From contig NZ_FUXC01000001.1 of assembly GCF_900167025.1 (NCBI RefSeq), positions 248,001-312,000 of the forward strand: a stretch of 64,000 bases of DNA, read 5' to 3'. Source of the DNA: Treponema berlinense (GTDB lineage Bacteria > Spirochaetota > Spirochaetia > Treponematales > Treponemataceae). The notes below the pieces were generated by a model. The model had not been told where the DNA came from. It saw only the letters and a program-made list of their open reading frames with translations, and did not search any database. Below, piece after piece: positions 33,304 through 42,195 of this stretch; position 1 is the stretch's first letter, and each line of letters starts with the position of its first letter. A program made the position numbers and the translations under genes.

Positions 33304-33870
33304 TTATTGCTGAACTTCTTGATTGGTGCCTTCTTTTTTGTAAAAATTGACAAGCGAGCGTCCGTAAACGCGCTGGTCTGTAAGGACTAGGTTTCCGATT
33401 TTTTCTGGAAGAGGATCTTCTTCGGGGTAGTGGATTAAAACAGTTCCGTTTGGATTTAAAAGTGAATATTTATCTACTGATTTTATTAAATCTTTTCTGA
33501 ATTTGTATGGAAAAGGCGGATCAAAAAATATAAAGTCGAATTTATCGCGGCAGCGCTTTAAAAAAAGTTCTACTGCCATAAAGTGGCAGCCGATTTTTAC
33601 TCCGCATTCTTTTTCTGTTACAGAAACGTTGTCCAAAACCGTCTTAATTTTGATTTTGTCTTTTTCGCAAAGTTGAACTTCTGTTGCTCCTCGGCTCACG
33701 GCTTCAATTGCAATTGTTCCCGAACCGCTGAACAAATCTAGCCAGCTTTTTCCTGTTAAATCGCCAATAACGGCAAAAACAGATTCCCTCATTCTGTCCA
33801 TTGCCGGGCGGATTATTCCGTCTGGACACTTTATTATTCTTCCTTTTAATTTACCACCGGTAATTCTCAT
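33304..33870 (-). CDS. rsmD: 16S rRNA (guanine966-N2)-methyltransferase RsmD
   Basis: 188 aa from the ATG at 33870; the longer frame opens with a TTG inside the GGAG RBS. MRITGGKLKGRII, MRESVFAVI, SAM motif WLDLFSGSGTIAIEAVSRGA (about 41-60) and catalytic FDFIFFDPPFPY (about 114-125, DPPF) are diagnostic. It modifies G966 in assembled 30S particles. The ankyrin gene lies upstream by about 30 bp (33902 end), on the same strand. Confidence 0.93.
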   Translation of the reverse strand: MRITGGKLKGRIIKCPDGIIRPAMDRMRESVFAVIGDLTGKSWLDLFSGSGTIAIEAVSRGATEVQLCEKDKIKIKTVLDNVSVTEKECGVKIGCHFMAVELFLKRCRDKFDFIFFDPPFPYKFRKDLIKSVDKYSLLNPNGTVLIHYPEEDPLPEKIGNLVLTDQRVYGRSLVNFYKKEGTNQEVQQ

Positions 33871-33901
33871 TGTTTGCTCCAAATCGTTTTAAATAATTTT
33901 T

Positions 33902-35431
33902 TTAGAAATTTCCCAAACTCCAGAAAACGGAGTCGCGTTTTAATTTTTTATTTTTCTTTGCAAAATCAAAGGCTGTAAGCCCAGAATCTGTCTTATAGTT
34001 GATTTTTGCTCCGTTCGACAAGAGCCATTGAATAATTTTTGTATCCTTGCATGATTCTGCCGCGTACATAAGAGGAGTTTTTCCGTCATAAAAAGAATTT
34101 ACCGGAAGTCCATATTCAAAAAAAGCATCCAGTATTTGAGAAGGAGATTCCTCGGTTATTGCGTTTATAAAAGATGAACGAACTTCGCTGTCAGAAATCT
34201 CATATCCCGAAAGCAGTTGAGAAACGATTTTTGAATTTTTTGAAAAACTTGATGCAAGTTTTAGCGAGCTTACACCGTAATTATTTTTTGCCTTTATGTC
34301 GGCTCCATTTTCAATTAGTTTTTCTACAATCTTGTCGTTTTCAGAAAATCTTGAGGCAAACATAAGCGCAGTCCATCCGTCATCGTCCTTTGCATTTACA
34401 TCCGCTTTTGAAAAAATTAAATCCTCGGTAAGACTCAAATCTCCTTTTTTTGAGGCGTTCATAAGTTTTGTCCGGCCTTCGCTGTCCCTTTCGTCTGCGT
34501 TTTCTATAAACTTTCTTAAAATAGAAGGGCTGCTTTTTTGCGGAACTTCATTGCTGTCATTTTCCAACGCATAATCGAAAAGGTTTGTTTTTTCGTATGG
34601 GGAAATTTCAATTTTTCTTTCAAATTCCTGCCGTTTTTCTGTAGAACTTGTTTTATCTTCGTTCTGCGGCGCAAAAGTCAAATTTTCGCCTTTAACTTCG
34701 TTTTCGTTCTGCAAAATAGGATTCAAGCTTATGTTTTCTGCACTGCCGTTTTCTTCGTTTTTTTTGTTTTCTGCGTTTTCTTCCGGCAGTTTTGGATTTT
34801 CTGTCTTTTGTTCTATTTCTGCTTTTTCATCTTTCCGGGCAGTTTCTTCTGTTTTTATATTTTCGGGAATTTGAGCTTCTTCCTGTTTTTTTTGTTCTTC
34901 TTCTAAAATCTGTTCACTTTCTTCTGGTTCTTCAGTTTTTTCTTTTATAAATTTCCTCAAGACTTCAATCATTTCGTTCGGCGAAGAATTTTCTTGCACA
35001 TAGTCGAAAGCGTTTTTTCCGTTTTTGTCGGTTTTTAGAATTTTTTTTCGTCTTGAAAAGTTAAAAATCGAATTGTCCTTGATAAGCCTTTCTAAAACTT
35101 CTGGAGAAGATGAATATTTTGCCGCATACATTATCGAATTTCGCTTTTCTGCATCTTTTTGCATTGGATCTGCGCCATATTTTAGCAGAATATTGATGAC
35201 AGAAAGGCCGCGGTCTTCTTTTAATGCGCTCATCAAAAGGCTTTCTTTTTCTTTTCCGCGTTTTATATTTGCGTAATCTGGATTTTTTTTGAGCGCAGAT
35301 TTTATTTCTTTTTCAGTTCCTGTCTCGACAGTCTCAAAAAGCTTGTCTCTTTTTCCGCTTGCCTGAACAGATAGAACTGAAAAAGTCAATAAAATGAAAA
35401 AGATAAAATTTTTCTTAAAAGTAAAATTCAT
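33902..35431 (-). CDS. Secreted/periplasmic ankyrin-repeat protein
   Basis: 509 aa. A signal peptide (about 1-24, FIFFILLTFSVLSVQASG) is followed by ankyrin repeats at about 55-165, a Glu/Lys/Asn-rich low-complexity region (about 165-265) and another ankyrin block from about 310 to 500 (DSEGRTKLMNASKKGDLSLTEDL, DDDGWTALMFASRF, DGKTPLMYAAESCKD). Ankyrin solenoids bind proteins; envelope location is likely. It is followed closely (6 bp) on its 5' side by the P83/100 gene, so the two are probably co-transcribed. Confidence 0.82.
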   Translation of the reverse strand: MNFTFKKNFIFFILLTFSVLSVQASGKRDKLFETVETGTEKEIKSALKKNPDYANIKRGKEKESLLMSALKEDRGLSVINILLKYGADPMQKDAEKRNSIMYAAKYSSSPEVLERLIKDNSIFNFSRRKKILKTDKNGKNAFDYVQENSSPNEMIEVLRKFIKEKTEEPEESEQILEEEQKKQEEAQIPENIKTEETARKDEKAEIEQKTENPKLPEENAENKKNEENGSAENISLNPILQNENEVKGENLTFAPQNEDKTSSTEKRQEFERKIEISPYEKTNLFDYALENDSNEVPQKSSPSILRKFIENADERDSEGRTKLMNASKKGDLSLTEDLIFSKADVNAKDDDGWTALMFASRFSENDKIVEKLIENGADIKAKNNYGVSSLKLASSFSKNSKIVSQLLSGYEISDSEVRSSFINAITEESPSQILDAFFEYGLPVNSFYDGKTPLMYAAESCKDTKIIQWLLSNGAKINYKTDSGLTAFDFAKKNKKLKRDSVFWSLGNF

Positions 35432-35437
35432 TTTTTC

Positions 35438-37036
35438 CTAATTTTTAATCTGTGAAAGATCTTTTGTATTAAGCAAAACTGGAATATTTGAACTTGATGT
35501 TGCAAGAATTCCGTTCTGTGTTATTGTGAGCGGAGTTGCAGGCTTTACGTTTACCTGCGATTTTAAAAGATTTTCCGCATTTTCGTTGAATTTTCCTGTT
35601 ACAAAGTTTTTTCCGTCTTGAATTATACAATAGTAATTTGAGCCGTCGCTCACAAGAACTGAATTTTCGGCGATTGTTTCATTGCTTTCTTTTACGATTT
35701 CCATATTTTCCTTGTCAAGAACAACAAGTTTTACGGCTCCGTTTCCGAGAGAAGTTCCTGCAATTGCAATGTATCCTGCCTGTGTTTCAAAAATCGTCCG
35801 GCTTCTGATAACTGTTACCGGAGACTCTTTTATTACGCTTCCTGTTTCTGCATTCACTTTTACAAGAGTTGAAAGAATTCCAAGATCGTCAACTGATTTC
35901 AAGCCGTAAACGCCAGTCGCATTTTGATTTTTTGTCTGTTCACGGACAATAGTCTGCTGGTCTTGCGCGATTGAAGTGCGTTCTGTCTGTGCTTCTGTGC
36001 GTTTTGTGTCTGCTGCGGCCTGAGCCTGGGCTGCTTCATTTTTTGCTTCCTGAGCTTTTTCTGTCTGTTCCTGAACTTTCTGTTCCTGCTGGACTGCTTC
36101 TTCCTGTTTTTGATCTGCTTTCTGACGCTTTTCTTCGGCTTCTTTCTGAGCCTGTTTGTCTTCCGGATTTTCTTCTGCCTTTTTCTGGGCCTGTTCCGCT
36201 TCTTTTTGCGCGTTCTGGGCTTCAGTCTTTGCAGTTTCTGCTTTTTTCTGCTCTTCTTTTAATTTTGCAGATTCTTCAACCGCCTTTTTCTGGGCATCGT
36301 TAGCTTTTTCCTGTGCCTTGTCGGCTTCGCGTTCCTTGATGTTTACCATCTGTTTTCTGGAATCGACTCCCTTGTCTTCGTCTTCCTGCATAGACTGAAC
36401 GACTTTTTTGTCCGAAATTACGGAAGTGTCAACTGTGCTCAAGCCGCCATTTACGTCTGCGAGAGGAATTACAATCTGGGTTTTTCCCGGCCAGTCGCGG
36501 TAGTTGAGGGCAATGCCTGCTTTTTCTGCTGTCAGATTGTCTGTCACGATTTTTTTGTATTTTAAATTAAAATAATCAGTGTTTCCGCGGTAAACTGCGT
36601 TGTAAACCGTTACAAATGTTGCGACTGTCTGCGCGTCGTCGGAAGCATATCCATAGGCCTTTGAAAGATATGCCGCGATGATTCTTCTTATATTTTTGAT
36701 GTGGTCGATTGAAGAAGAGCTTCCGATTACAAAAATATCCGCATCAAATTTTCCTTTTTCTTCTGGATTGACAGCATGAATAATCTGGTAGCGCAACGAA
36801 GAGCCTGCATTTTTTGGAGTTTCGGGATTGTCTGCAATAATTTTTCCAAGGTCAGTTCCGATTCCTGCAATTTCTGCCGCAGAATTTATGACAGAATGAG
36901 GTCCGTTGTAGTTTTCAAAAACAACCGGCTGTGTCGAAACTGTTTCAAGTTCCTTTTCATCAACTTCCAACGAAAAAGAGTTTGCGCAAAATACAAAAGC
37001 CAAAGCGGCTGTAAAAATTCCCCTGGATAATTTCAT
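35438..37036 (-). CDS. P83/100-family periplasmic/outer-envelope protein
   Basis: 532 aa. Signal peptide (about 1-22), then a globular N-terminal domain (NYNGPHSVINSAAEIAGIGTDLGKII ... DIFVIGSSSSIDHIKNIRRIIAAYLSKAYGY) as in the spirochaete P83/100 antigens of Treponema and Borrelia. A long Glu/Gln/Lys/Ala coiled coil (about 225-370) follows, then a beta-rich tail with repeats of a propeller kind. It is a phylogenetic marker for spirochaetes; function unknown. The gene lies in a row of envelope genes. RBS GGAGG precedes the start. Confidence 0.85.
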   Translation of the reverse strand: MKLSRGIFTAALAFVFCANSFSLEVDEKELETVSTQPVVFENYNGPHSVINSAAEIAGIGTDLGKIIADNPETPKNAGSSLRYQIIHAVNPEEKGKFDADIFVIGSSSSIDHIKNIRRIIAAYLSKAYGYASDDAQTVATFVTVYNAVYRGNTDYFNLKYKKIVTDNLTAEKAGIALNYRDWPGKTQIVIPLADVNGGLSTVDTSVISDKKVVQSMQEDEDKGVDSRKQMVNIKEREADKAQEKANDAQKKAVEESAKLKEEQKKAETAKTEAQNAQKEAEQAQKKAEENPEDKQAQKEAEEKRQKADQKQEEAVQQEQKVQEQTEKAQEAKNEAAQAQAAADTKRTEAQTERTSIAQDQQTIVREQTKNQNATGVYGLKSVDDLGILSTLVKVNAETGSVIKESPVTVIRSRTIFETQAGYIAIAGTSLGNGAVKLVVLDKENMEIVKESNETIAENSVLVSDGSNYYCIIQDGKNFVTGKFNENAENLLKSQVNVKPATPLTITQNGILATSSSNIPVLLNTKDLSQIKN

Positions 37037-37121
37037 AAAATTCCTCCAAAAATAAAAAAAATCTTAAAAAGTGACAAAGATTTTTGAATATTTTATCACA
37101 AAGATTATGATTTTTCACGCG

Positions 37122-38882
37122 TTAAAGTTCAAGTTTGAGAATTTTTGTAAAAGTTTCGCCTGCATAACTTCGCACCTGTCTGTCAAAACGGTCTGTCATA
37201 AAATTTGAAAGAATCTGTTTTCCCTGGCGGTAGAGAGCCGGCCTGCCCATAAAGGCAACGATTTTATAAGTTGAATCGCACAGAAGTTTTGCAAGTTTTA
37301 CATCTTTTATTTGAAGTTTTTTTTCTATGATGATTTCATACGCTTTTAAAATCTGGCCGCTTTCGTCATAACCGGAATTTGCAGAAGTCTGAACCAAAAT
37401 GTCCAGCAAAAAAGGATCTTCCTCAAGTTCAAGAAAATTGGCAAAATCAGAAACAAAAATGTCTGATTCGCTACAGCTCATCGCCTCTAGAAATTTCTGC
37501 GTATAAATCGGATTGTTTGAATAAAACGACTTGTCTTCGTGCGGATTTCTGTTTTTTTCAAAAAGCTCGGAAAGATAGGATTGTGAAAGTTCCTGGAGCT
37601 CTTCAGTCATAGTTTTTTCTTTTTGAAAAAAATCTTTTTTTTGGAATGCGGACTGAATTTCTTCAATTCGCGAAAGTGGAACCGGAGAATAAACTATTCC
37701 GTCAAAACTCTGAATATTTTTTGAAGGGGCTGTGTATGTTTTTTTTGTCTGGCTTACGATTTTTTTGTTTCCGACACTCTGGGACATGACAAAAGCATTT
37801 AAAACCCAGTTTTTCATGCACAAAAAAAGTTGGTTTGAACTTGTATAGGTGATGAAATTCCAGGTTGCTTTGGAAGGCAGTTTTGCTTCCCAAAAAATGT
37901 TTCCGTTTTCGTCAAATTCGATCGCCTTAAAACTGCTGCTTATAAAAAATCCTCTGTCTGTCGGGCGCAAAAAAACTGTATCAAAAAGGCTCATAATTCC
38001 GCCGGAAAATTCAGAAATAAGGCGGCCGGTTGAATTTTCTACGGTTTTAATTTTTAGTTCTGTGCCTTTGTTATAAAGAAGCGCGGAAGTTTTTTGACCG
38101 CAGATTATTTTTTTTATTGGTGAATTTTGGGTTTCGCTTTTTAAAACCCATTTTGAGACAGAATTGTTTTGGTTTTCTGCAAAAAGTCCTGCGGAGCCGT
38201 CTTCAAAAGCCATTAAAATTCCGTCGGAGCAGGAGGATTTTGCTGTGATTTTGCCTGCAAAAGTGATTTCTTCCAAAACCTCTCCAAACGGACTGAGCCT
38301 AAAACCGTGTGTCTTTCCGTCGTCTGTCTGTTCAAAAAAGAAAACAAGACTTCCGTCTGGAAGCCCGCTTGTCGAAAAAACAGCATTTTCCTTCAGTTCA
38401 AGTTTCCATTTCTGGCTTCCTTTTAATCCGTAACAGGCAATGTTTTTTTTGCCCTGGACAAAAATTCTTCCGTCGCGTCCAACAAAGGGATTCTGTGTTA
38501 TTTCAAAACCGCAGTCTACGCTCCAAAGAAAAGTTCCGCCTGGATTTATAAAATTCAAGACTGATTTATCCGTAACTGCAATTAAAAAATCGTTCCATGA
38601 AGAAAAAAATCTTTCGCTTTTGCCTTTTATGCTTTTTTGCCAGAGAATTACGCCTTTTTGGGTAAAGGCGCTTATCATTCTGCCGTCCGTTACTGCGGCA
38701 AATCCGTAAGAGGTTTCGGCCGGAGGAGCGACAATTTCACCTCCAATAACAGTTTGCCAGGACGGAGACAAGGTTGACAAATCAGTCTGATAAAGCGCGG
38801 TCTGCGAAAAAAAATTTTCTGAATAAAATATAATCAGAAAAAGAAAAACGCTTATTTTTTTTGGCAACTTTTTTTTATTCAT
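37122..38882 (-). CDS. Secreted PQQ-like beta-propeller protein
   Basis: 586 aa from the ATG at 38882, chosen because a signal peptide (KKISVFLFLIIFYSENFFSQ) follows at once; an upstream ATG (38924) would overlap the methyltransferase gene and add a hydrophilic tail. Residues about 35-370 show repeated short blade motifs: GVILWQKSIKG, GTFLWSVDCG, GLKGSQKWKLELKENA, NGNIFWEAKLPSK. The C-terminal about 180 residues are helical with HEAT-like character. Envelope protein of unknown role; neighbour of the P83/100 gene. Confidence 0.72.
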   Translation of the reverse strand: MNKKKLPKKISVFLFLIIFYSENFFSQTALYQTDLSTLSPSWQTVIGGEIVAPPAETSYGFAAVTDGRMISAFTQKGVILWQKSIKGKSERFFSSWNDFLIAVTDKSVLNFINPGGTFLWSVDCGFEITQNPFVGRDGRIFVQGKKNIACYGLKGSQKWKLELKENAVFSTSGLPDGSLVFFFEQTDDGKTHGFRLSPFGEVLEEITFAGKITAKSSCSDGILMAFEDGSAGLFAENQNNSVSKWVLKSETQNSPIKKIICGQKTSALLYNKGTELKIKTVENSTGRLISEFSGGIMSLFDTVFLRPTDRGFFISSSFKAIEFDENGNIFWEAKLPSKATWNFITYTSSNQLFLCMKNWVLNAFVMSQSVGNKKIVSQTKKTYTAPSKNIQSFDGIVYSPVPLSRIEEIQSAFQKKDFFQKEKTMTEELQELSQSYLSELFEKNRNPHEDKSFYSNNPIYTQKFLEAMSCSESDIFVSDFANFLELEEDPFLLDILVQTSANSGYDESGQILKAYEIIIEKKLQIKDVKLAKLLCDSTYKIVAFMGRPALYRQGKQILSNFMTDRFDRQVRSYAGETFTKILKLEL

Positions 38883-38901
38883 ATTTATTTTATCAGCCGG
38901 A

Positions 38902-40143
38902 TTAAACAAACTCAAAATAGGCAAGGCTTTCTATGTGGGAAGTCTGCGGATAAAAGTCGAGAAGATATAGTTTTGTCAGTTTGTAGCCGGATCTTATCAA
39001 ATAAGATGCGTCGCGTGCCTGTGTTGCCGGATCGCAGGAAATGCTTCTTATCTGGGCTGTCTTGTTTTTGCAAAGCCAGGAACACACTTCTTTTTCCATT
39101 CCTGAGCGCGGAGGATCGATTACAACTGCGTCAAAAGGTCCGTTTTTTTCAAGAATCATCGGCGCGTTTTCTTTGACCCAGCGGCTTCCGCTCAAACCGT
39201 AAGTTTCGTGCTTTTTTCCTGCCATGTTAACTTCTGCGTGGACAAGCGCGTCCCTGTTGTGTTCAACCAAGGTTGTCTTTTTAAAGATATCCGCAAGAAA
39301 AACCGAAAAAGTTCCAGCTCCGCAGTACATGTCAAGTACATTCTCTCCGCCCATATTGAACGTTACAGCCTTTATTGTTTTTTCGAGAACGTCCATATTC
39401 GACTGAAAAAATCCCTGCACATCAAATTCAATTTGTTTTCCTAAAATGCAGACAGTGCAGTTGTTTCTTGTGTCGGCCAGTGTGCCTGCAAAACGCTGCC
39501 TTACTTTGTTTTTTGCCTTTTTCTTTGATTTTCCGACTTGTTTTGAAACCCAGAGCTCCTTTTTTGTTTCATCTGCAATTACAAGATGGTCGTATTCATT
39601 TTGCGCAGAAGAAACAATTCTTTTGTCTCCAAAAAAATGAACCCGTCCAAGAGGTCTTTTTTCTTGACTTACATTTTTAAGATAAGAATTTATTTCGTCG
39701 GTTGCAATCGGGCAGAAGTCGAGCTTAAGAATATTGTTTGACTGCTTTTCGTTGAGCCCGCCGTCGGTAAGCTGGATTCTTGAACGGTAATTTGCCGGTT
39801 CTCCAGAGATTGTTTCGATTTCTGGAACATTTATTCCCTCGCGTTCAAAACAGTCTGCAAGCATTTGTTTCCGCAGCTCGCGCTGAAAATCAATATCAAT
39901 ATGCTGCATGTTGCAGCCACCGCATTTTCCGTAAAGAGGGCAAAAAGGCAGCTGACGGTGGACCGAAGGCTCAATAACTTTTTCAATTTCTGCAATATCG
40001 TAATCGCGGAAACTTTTTTTTATCGAAATTTCAATTTTTTCTCCGGGAATTGCATACGGAATGAATACGTTTTTTCCGTTTACTTTTGCAAGACAACTTC
40101 CGCCAAAGACCATTTTTTCTGGAATTACAGTTATTTTTTCCAT
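38902..40143 (-). CDS. RNA (uracil-5-)-methyltransferase, TrmA/RlmCD type
   Basis: 413 aa. An N-terminal TRAM-like region is followed by the Fe-S Cys motif CPLYGKCGGCNMQH (about 68-81), the SAM motif VLDMYCGAGTFSVFLADIF (about 264-282), VIDPPRSGMEKEV and catalytic SCDPATQARD (about 372-381). The family makes m5U in tRNA (54) or 23S rRNA (747/1939); which one is not decided. The stop lies close to the beta-propeller gene. Confidence 0.9.
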   Translation of the reverse strand: MEKITVIPEKMVFGGSCLAKVNGKNVFIPYAIPGEKIEISIKKSFRDYDIAEIEKVIEPSVHRQLPFCPLYGKCGGCNMQHIDIDFQRELRKQMLADCFEREGINVPEIETISGEPANYRSRIQLTDGGLNEKQSNNILKLDFCPIATDEINSYLKNVSQEKRPLGRVHFFGDKRIVSSAQNEYDHLVIADETKKELWVSKQVGKSKKKAKNKVRQRFAGTLADTRNNCTVCILGKQIEFDVQGFFQSNMDVLEKTIKAVTFNMGGENVLDMYCGAGTFSVFLADIFKKTTLVEHNRDALVHAEVNMAGKKHETYGLSGSRWVKENAPMILEKNGPFDAVVIDPPRSGMEKEVCSWLCKNKTAQIRSISCDPATQARDASYLIRSGYKLTKLYLLDFYPQTSHIESLAYFEFV

Positions 40144-40155
40144 CGTTTAGCTCAA

Positions 40156-40875
40156 TTAGATTTTTGAGAAAATAAAGTTACAGAAAGTTTTAATTCTGTT
40201 CATGAACGAAGTTTCGATTCTGTCTTTTAAGAACCAAAGTTTTGGAACGTCAACTCCGCCGATTGCATAAAGAACCCAATTATCGTCGTCGCGGAAAACC
40301 GTAATGCATGAAACCATTTTTTTTGATTTTACCGCGGTAAATTTGTCGTGGTAAATCAGGTTTTCCATGTTCTTAAGTTCGTAAAAATAAAAATTTTCGT
40401 CTTTTGTTACGTTTATCTGTGAGTTGAATTTTCCGAAGAGCGACATTTCGAGGATACAGTCAATTTGTTTGTCGTTTTTTTCTTCGGTTATTTTTTTTAT
40501 TTCGGCAGAAGAATACAGTTCGTACCATTTTTGCTGCCTGTCAGAAAAATAAGGAATTCCTACGTAATCTCCTATGTTGCACAAAGTCGAATCTATTTCT
40601 TCGATTAAATTTTCGTTTCCTTCGACTGGACGGATTTGAATTACTTCTGCAACAAAGGCTGGATCAAGTTTTTTCATTGTTGCCAAAATTCTTGAAGAAG
40701 AATCGTTTTCTTTAACGCAAACGTCTTTCATTGATTTTATATTCCGGATTAAAACTTCGCCGTTTTCGAGTTTTTGCTTTTCGTTAGAAGAAAGTTTTGA
40801 ATTGAAAATTTCTGCCTGGACAGAAACTAAGGCTATAAAGGCAAAAATTGTGCTAAAAAGAAAAGATTTTTTCAT
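40156..40875 (-). CDS. Secreted protein of unknown function
   Basis: 239 aa with a clear signal peptide (1-20, KKSFLFSTIFAFIALVSVQA). The remainder mixes helices and strands (YELYSSAEIKKITEEKNDKQIDCILEMSLFGKF...FYFYELKNMENLIYHDKF). No domain recognised. Position 13 bp before the methyltransferase start on the same strand suggests co-transcription only. Confidence 0.65.
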   Translation of the reverse strand: MKKSFLFSTIFAFIALVSVQAEIFNSKLSSNEKQKLENGEVLIRNIKSMKDVCVKENDSSSRILATMKKLDPAFVAEVIQIRPVEGNENLIEEIDSTLCNIGDYVGIPYFSDRQQKWYELYSSAEIKKITEEKNDKQIDCILEMSLFGKFNSQINVTKDENFYFYELKNMENLIYHDKFTAVKSKKMVSCITVFRDDDNWVLYAIGGVDVPKLWFLKDRIETSFMNRIKTFCNFIFSKI

Positions 40876-40956
40876 AAGGCTCCCATAAAATCATCGCAGT
40901 TACGGTGTGTAGTTCTATCTGCGAATATAACAAAAAACTTCATTTTTCTCAATAAG

Positions 40957-40986
40957 TTACAAAATTCTCATATTTTATGCTATAAT
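40957..40986 (+). promoter_or_regulatory. Promoter giving a near-leaderless aminotransferase transcript
   Basis: TTACAA (40957-40962) and TATAAT (40981-40986), 18-bp spacer. The ATG is at 40996, leaving about 2-4 nt of leader and no RBS. Confidence 0.6.
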
Positions 40987-40995
40987 GCCTTTACT

Positions 40996-42180
40996 ATGAT
41001 AGCTCCAAAAATAAAAGAAATAATAAATTCAAAAGGCGCCTCTGTAATCAGAAAAATGTTTGAGGAAGGAATTCTTCTCAAAAAAGAGTATGGAGATGAC
41101 AACGTTTTTGATTTTTCGCTCGGAAATCCTGATTTGGATCCTCCAAAAGAAGTTGTTGATGCAATTTTAGAAGTTGCAAAAGACACAACCCACGGTTGCC
41201 ACGGTTATATGCCAAATGCCGGCTACCCTGAAGCAAGGCTTGCAATGGCAGAAAAGGTAAGTGGCGAACAGACTGTTAAACTCGAAGAAAAAAATATCGT
41301 AATGACGGTAGGAGCGGCGAGCGCTCTAAACTGCGTTTTTAAGTCGATTTTAAGTTCTGGCGACGAAGTGATCGTTCCTGCTCCTTTTTTTGCGGAATAC
41401 AGGCACTATGTTGCAAATTTCGGCGGAAAACTGGTTGAAGTTCCTACAAAAGCCGATTTTTCGCTCGATGTTCAGGCAATCGAAAAAATGCTTTCTCTAA
41501 AAACTGCGGCCGTTTTAATCAATACGCCGAACAATCCGACCGGAAAAATCTATTCAGAAAGCGATATTGAAGAACTTGCAGCCGCCCTTAAAAAACATGG
41601 AAATTCTTGCGGAAGAATGCCTTATCTTATCTGCGATGAACCTTATCGTGCGATTGTTTATGATGGCGCAAAAGTTCCTCCGGTATTTCCAAAGTACGAA
41701 AATGCTGTAGTAGTTTCAAGTTTTGCAAAAGACCTTTCGATTCCAGGCGAGAGAATAGGATATATTGCTGTAAATCCAAAATGCGAAGATTCTGACGAGT
41801 TTATTTCTGCCTGCACTTTCTGCCTGCGCACCTTAGGCTGTGTAAATGCACCGGCGTTTTTTCAGAAAGTTGTTGCAAAATCATGGAATGCAAAAGTTGA
41901 TTATTCTTCGTATGCCCGTCGTCGCGACCTTTTAATGGCAATTTTGGACAAGGCTGGATTTGAATATTGCCGTCCTCAGGGAGCGTTCTATCTTTTTGTA
42001 AAAGTTCCTTCCAGATGGAATGATGACGATAGCGCGTTCTGCGATTATTTAAAAAAATTCTTTATTTTGAGTGCTCCGGGAAACGGTTTTGGAAAAAAAG
42101 GCTATTTCCGTCTTGCATATTGCGTAAGCGAAAAAACTATTGTCAATTCAGAAAAAGCCTTTATCGCAGCGGCTAAATAG
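40996..42180 (+). CDS. PLP-dependent class I/II aminotransferase
   Basis: 394 aa. FSLGNPDLDPP, the NTPNNPTGKIY segment (about 174-184), CDEPYRAIVYDGA (Asp/Tyr binding PLP), SSFAKDLSIPGERIGYI (Lys forming the PLP aldimine, about 243) and the carboxylate Arg in YFRLAYCVSE all point to an aspartate/aromatic-type aminotransferase fold. The amino acid substrate is not decided. glgA begins in the stop codon region 16 bp on, so the two may share a transcript. Confidence 0.9.
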   Translation: MIAPKIKEIINSKGASVIRKMFEEGILLKKEYGDDNVFDFSLGNPDLDPPKEVVDAILEVAKDTTHGCHGYMPNAGYPEARLAMAEKVSGEQTVKLEEKNIVMTVGAASALNCVFKSILSSGDEVIVPAPFFAEYRHYVANFGGKLVEVPTKADFSLDVQAIEKMLSLKTAAVLINTPNNPTGKIYSESDIEELAAALKKHGNSCGRMPYLICDEPYRAIVYDGAKVPPVFPKYENAVVVSSFAKDLSIPGERIGYIAVNPKCEDSDEFISACTFCLRTLGCVNAPAFFQKVVAKSWNAKVDYSSYARRRDLLMAILDKAGFEYCRPQGAFYLFVKVPSRWNDDDSAFCDYLKKFFILSAPGNGFGKKGYFRLAYCVSEKTIVNSEKAFIAAAK

Positions 42181-42195
42181 ATGGGAGATGTGAAA

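Noticed and set aside
34538-34906. Long plus-strand ORF opposite the ankyrin gene (Phe/Cys-rich)
   Set aside because: It is the reverse-strand shadow of the Glu/Lys-rich linker, with no RBS and low-complexity composition.
35971-36303. Leu/Pro-rich plus-strand ORF opposite P83/100
   Set aside because: It is the antisense of the Gln/Glu/Lys coiled coil and has no start signals.
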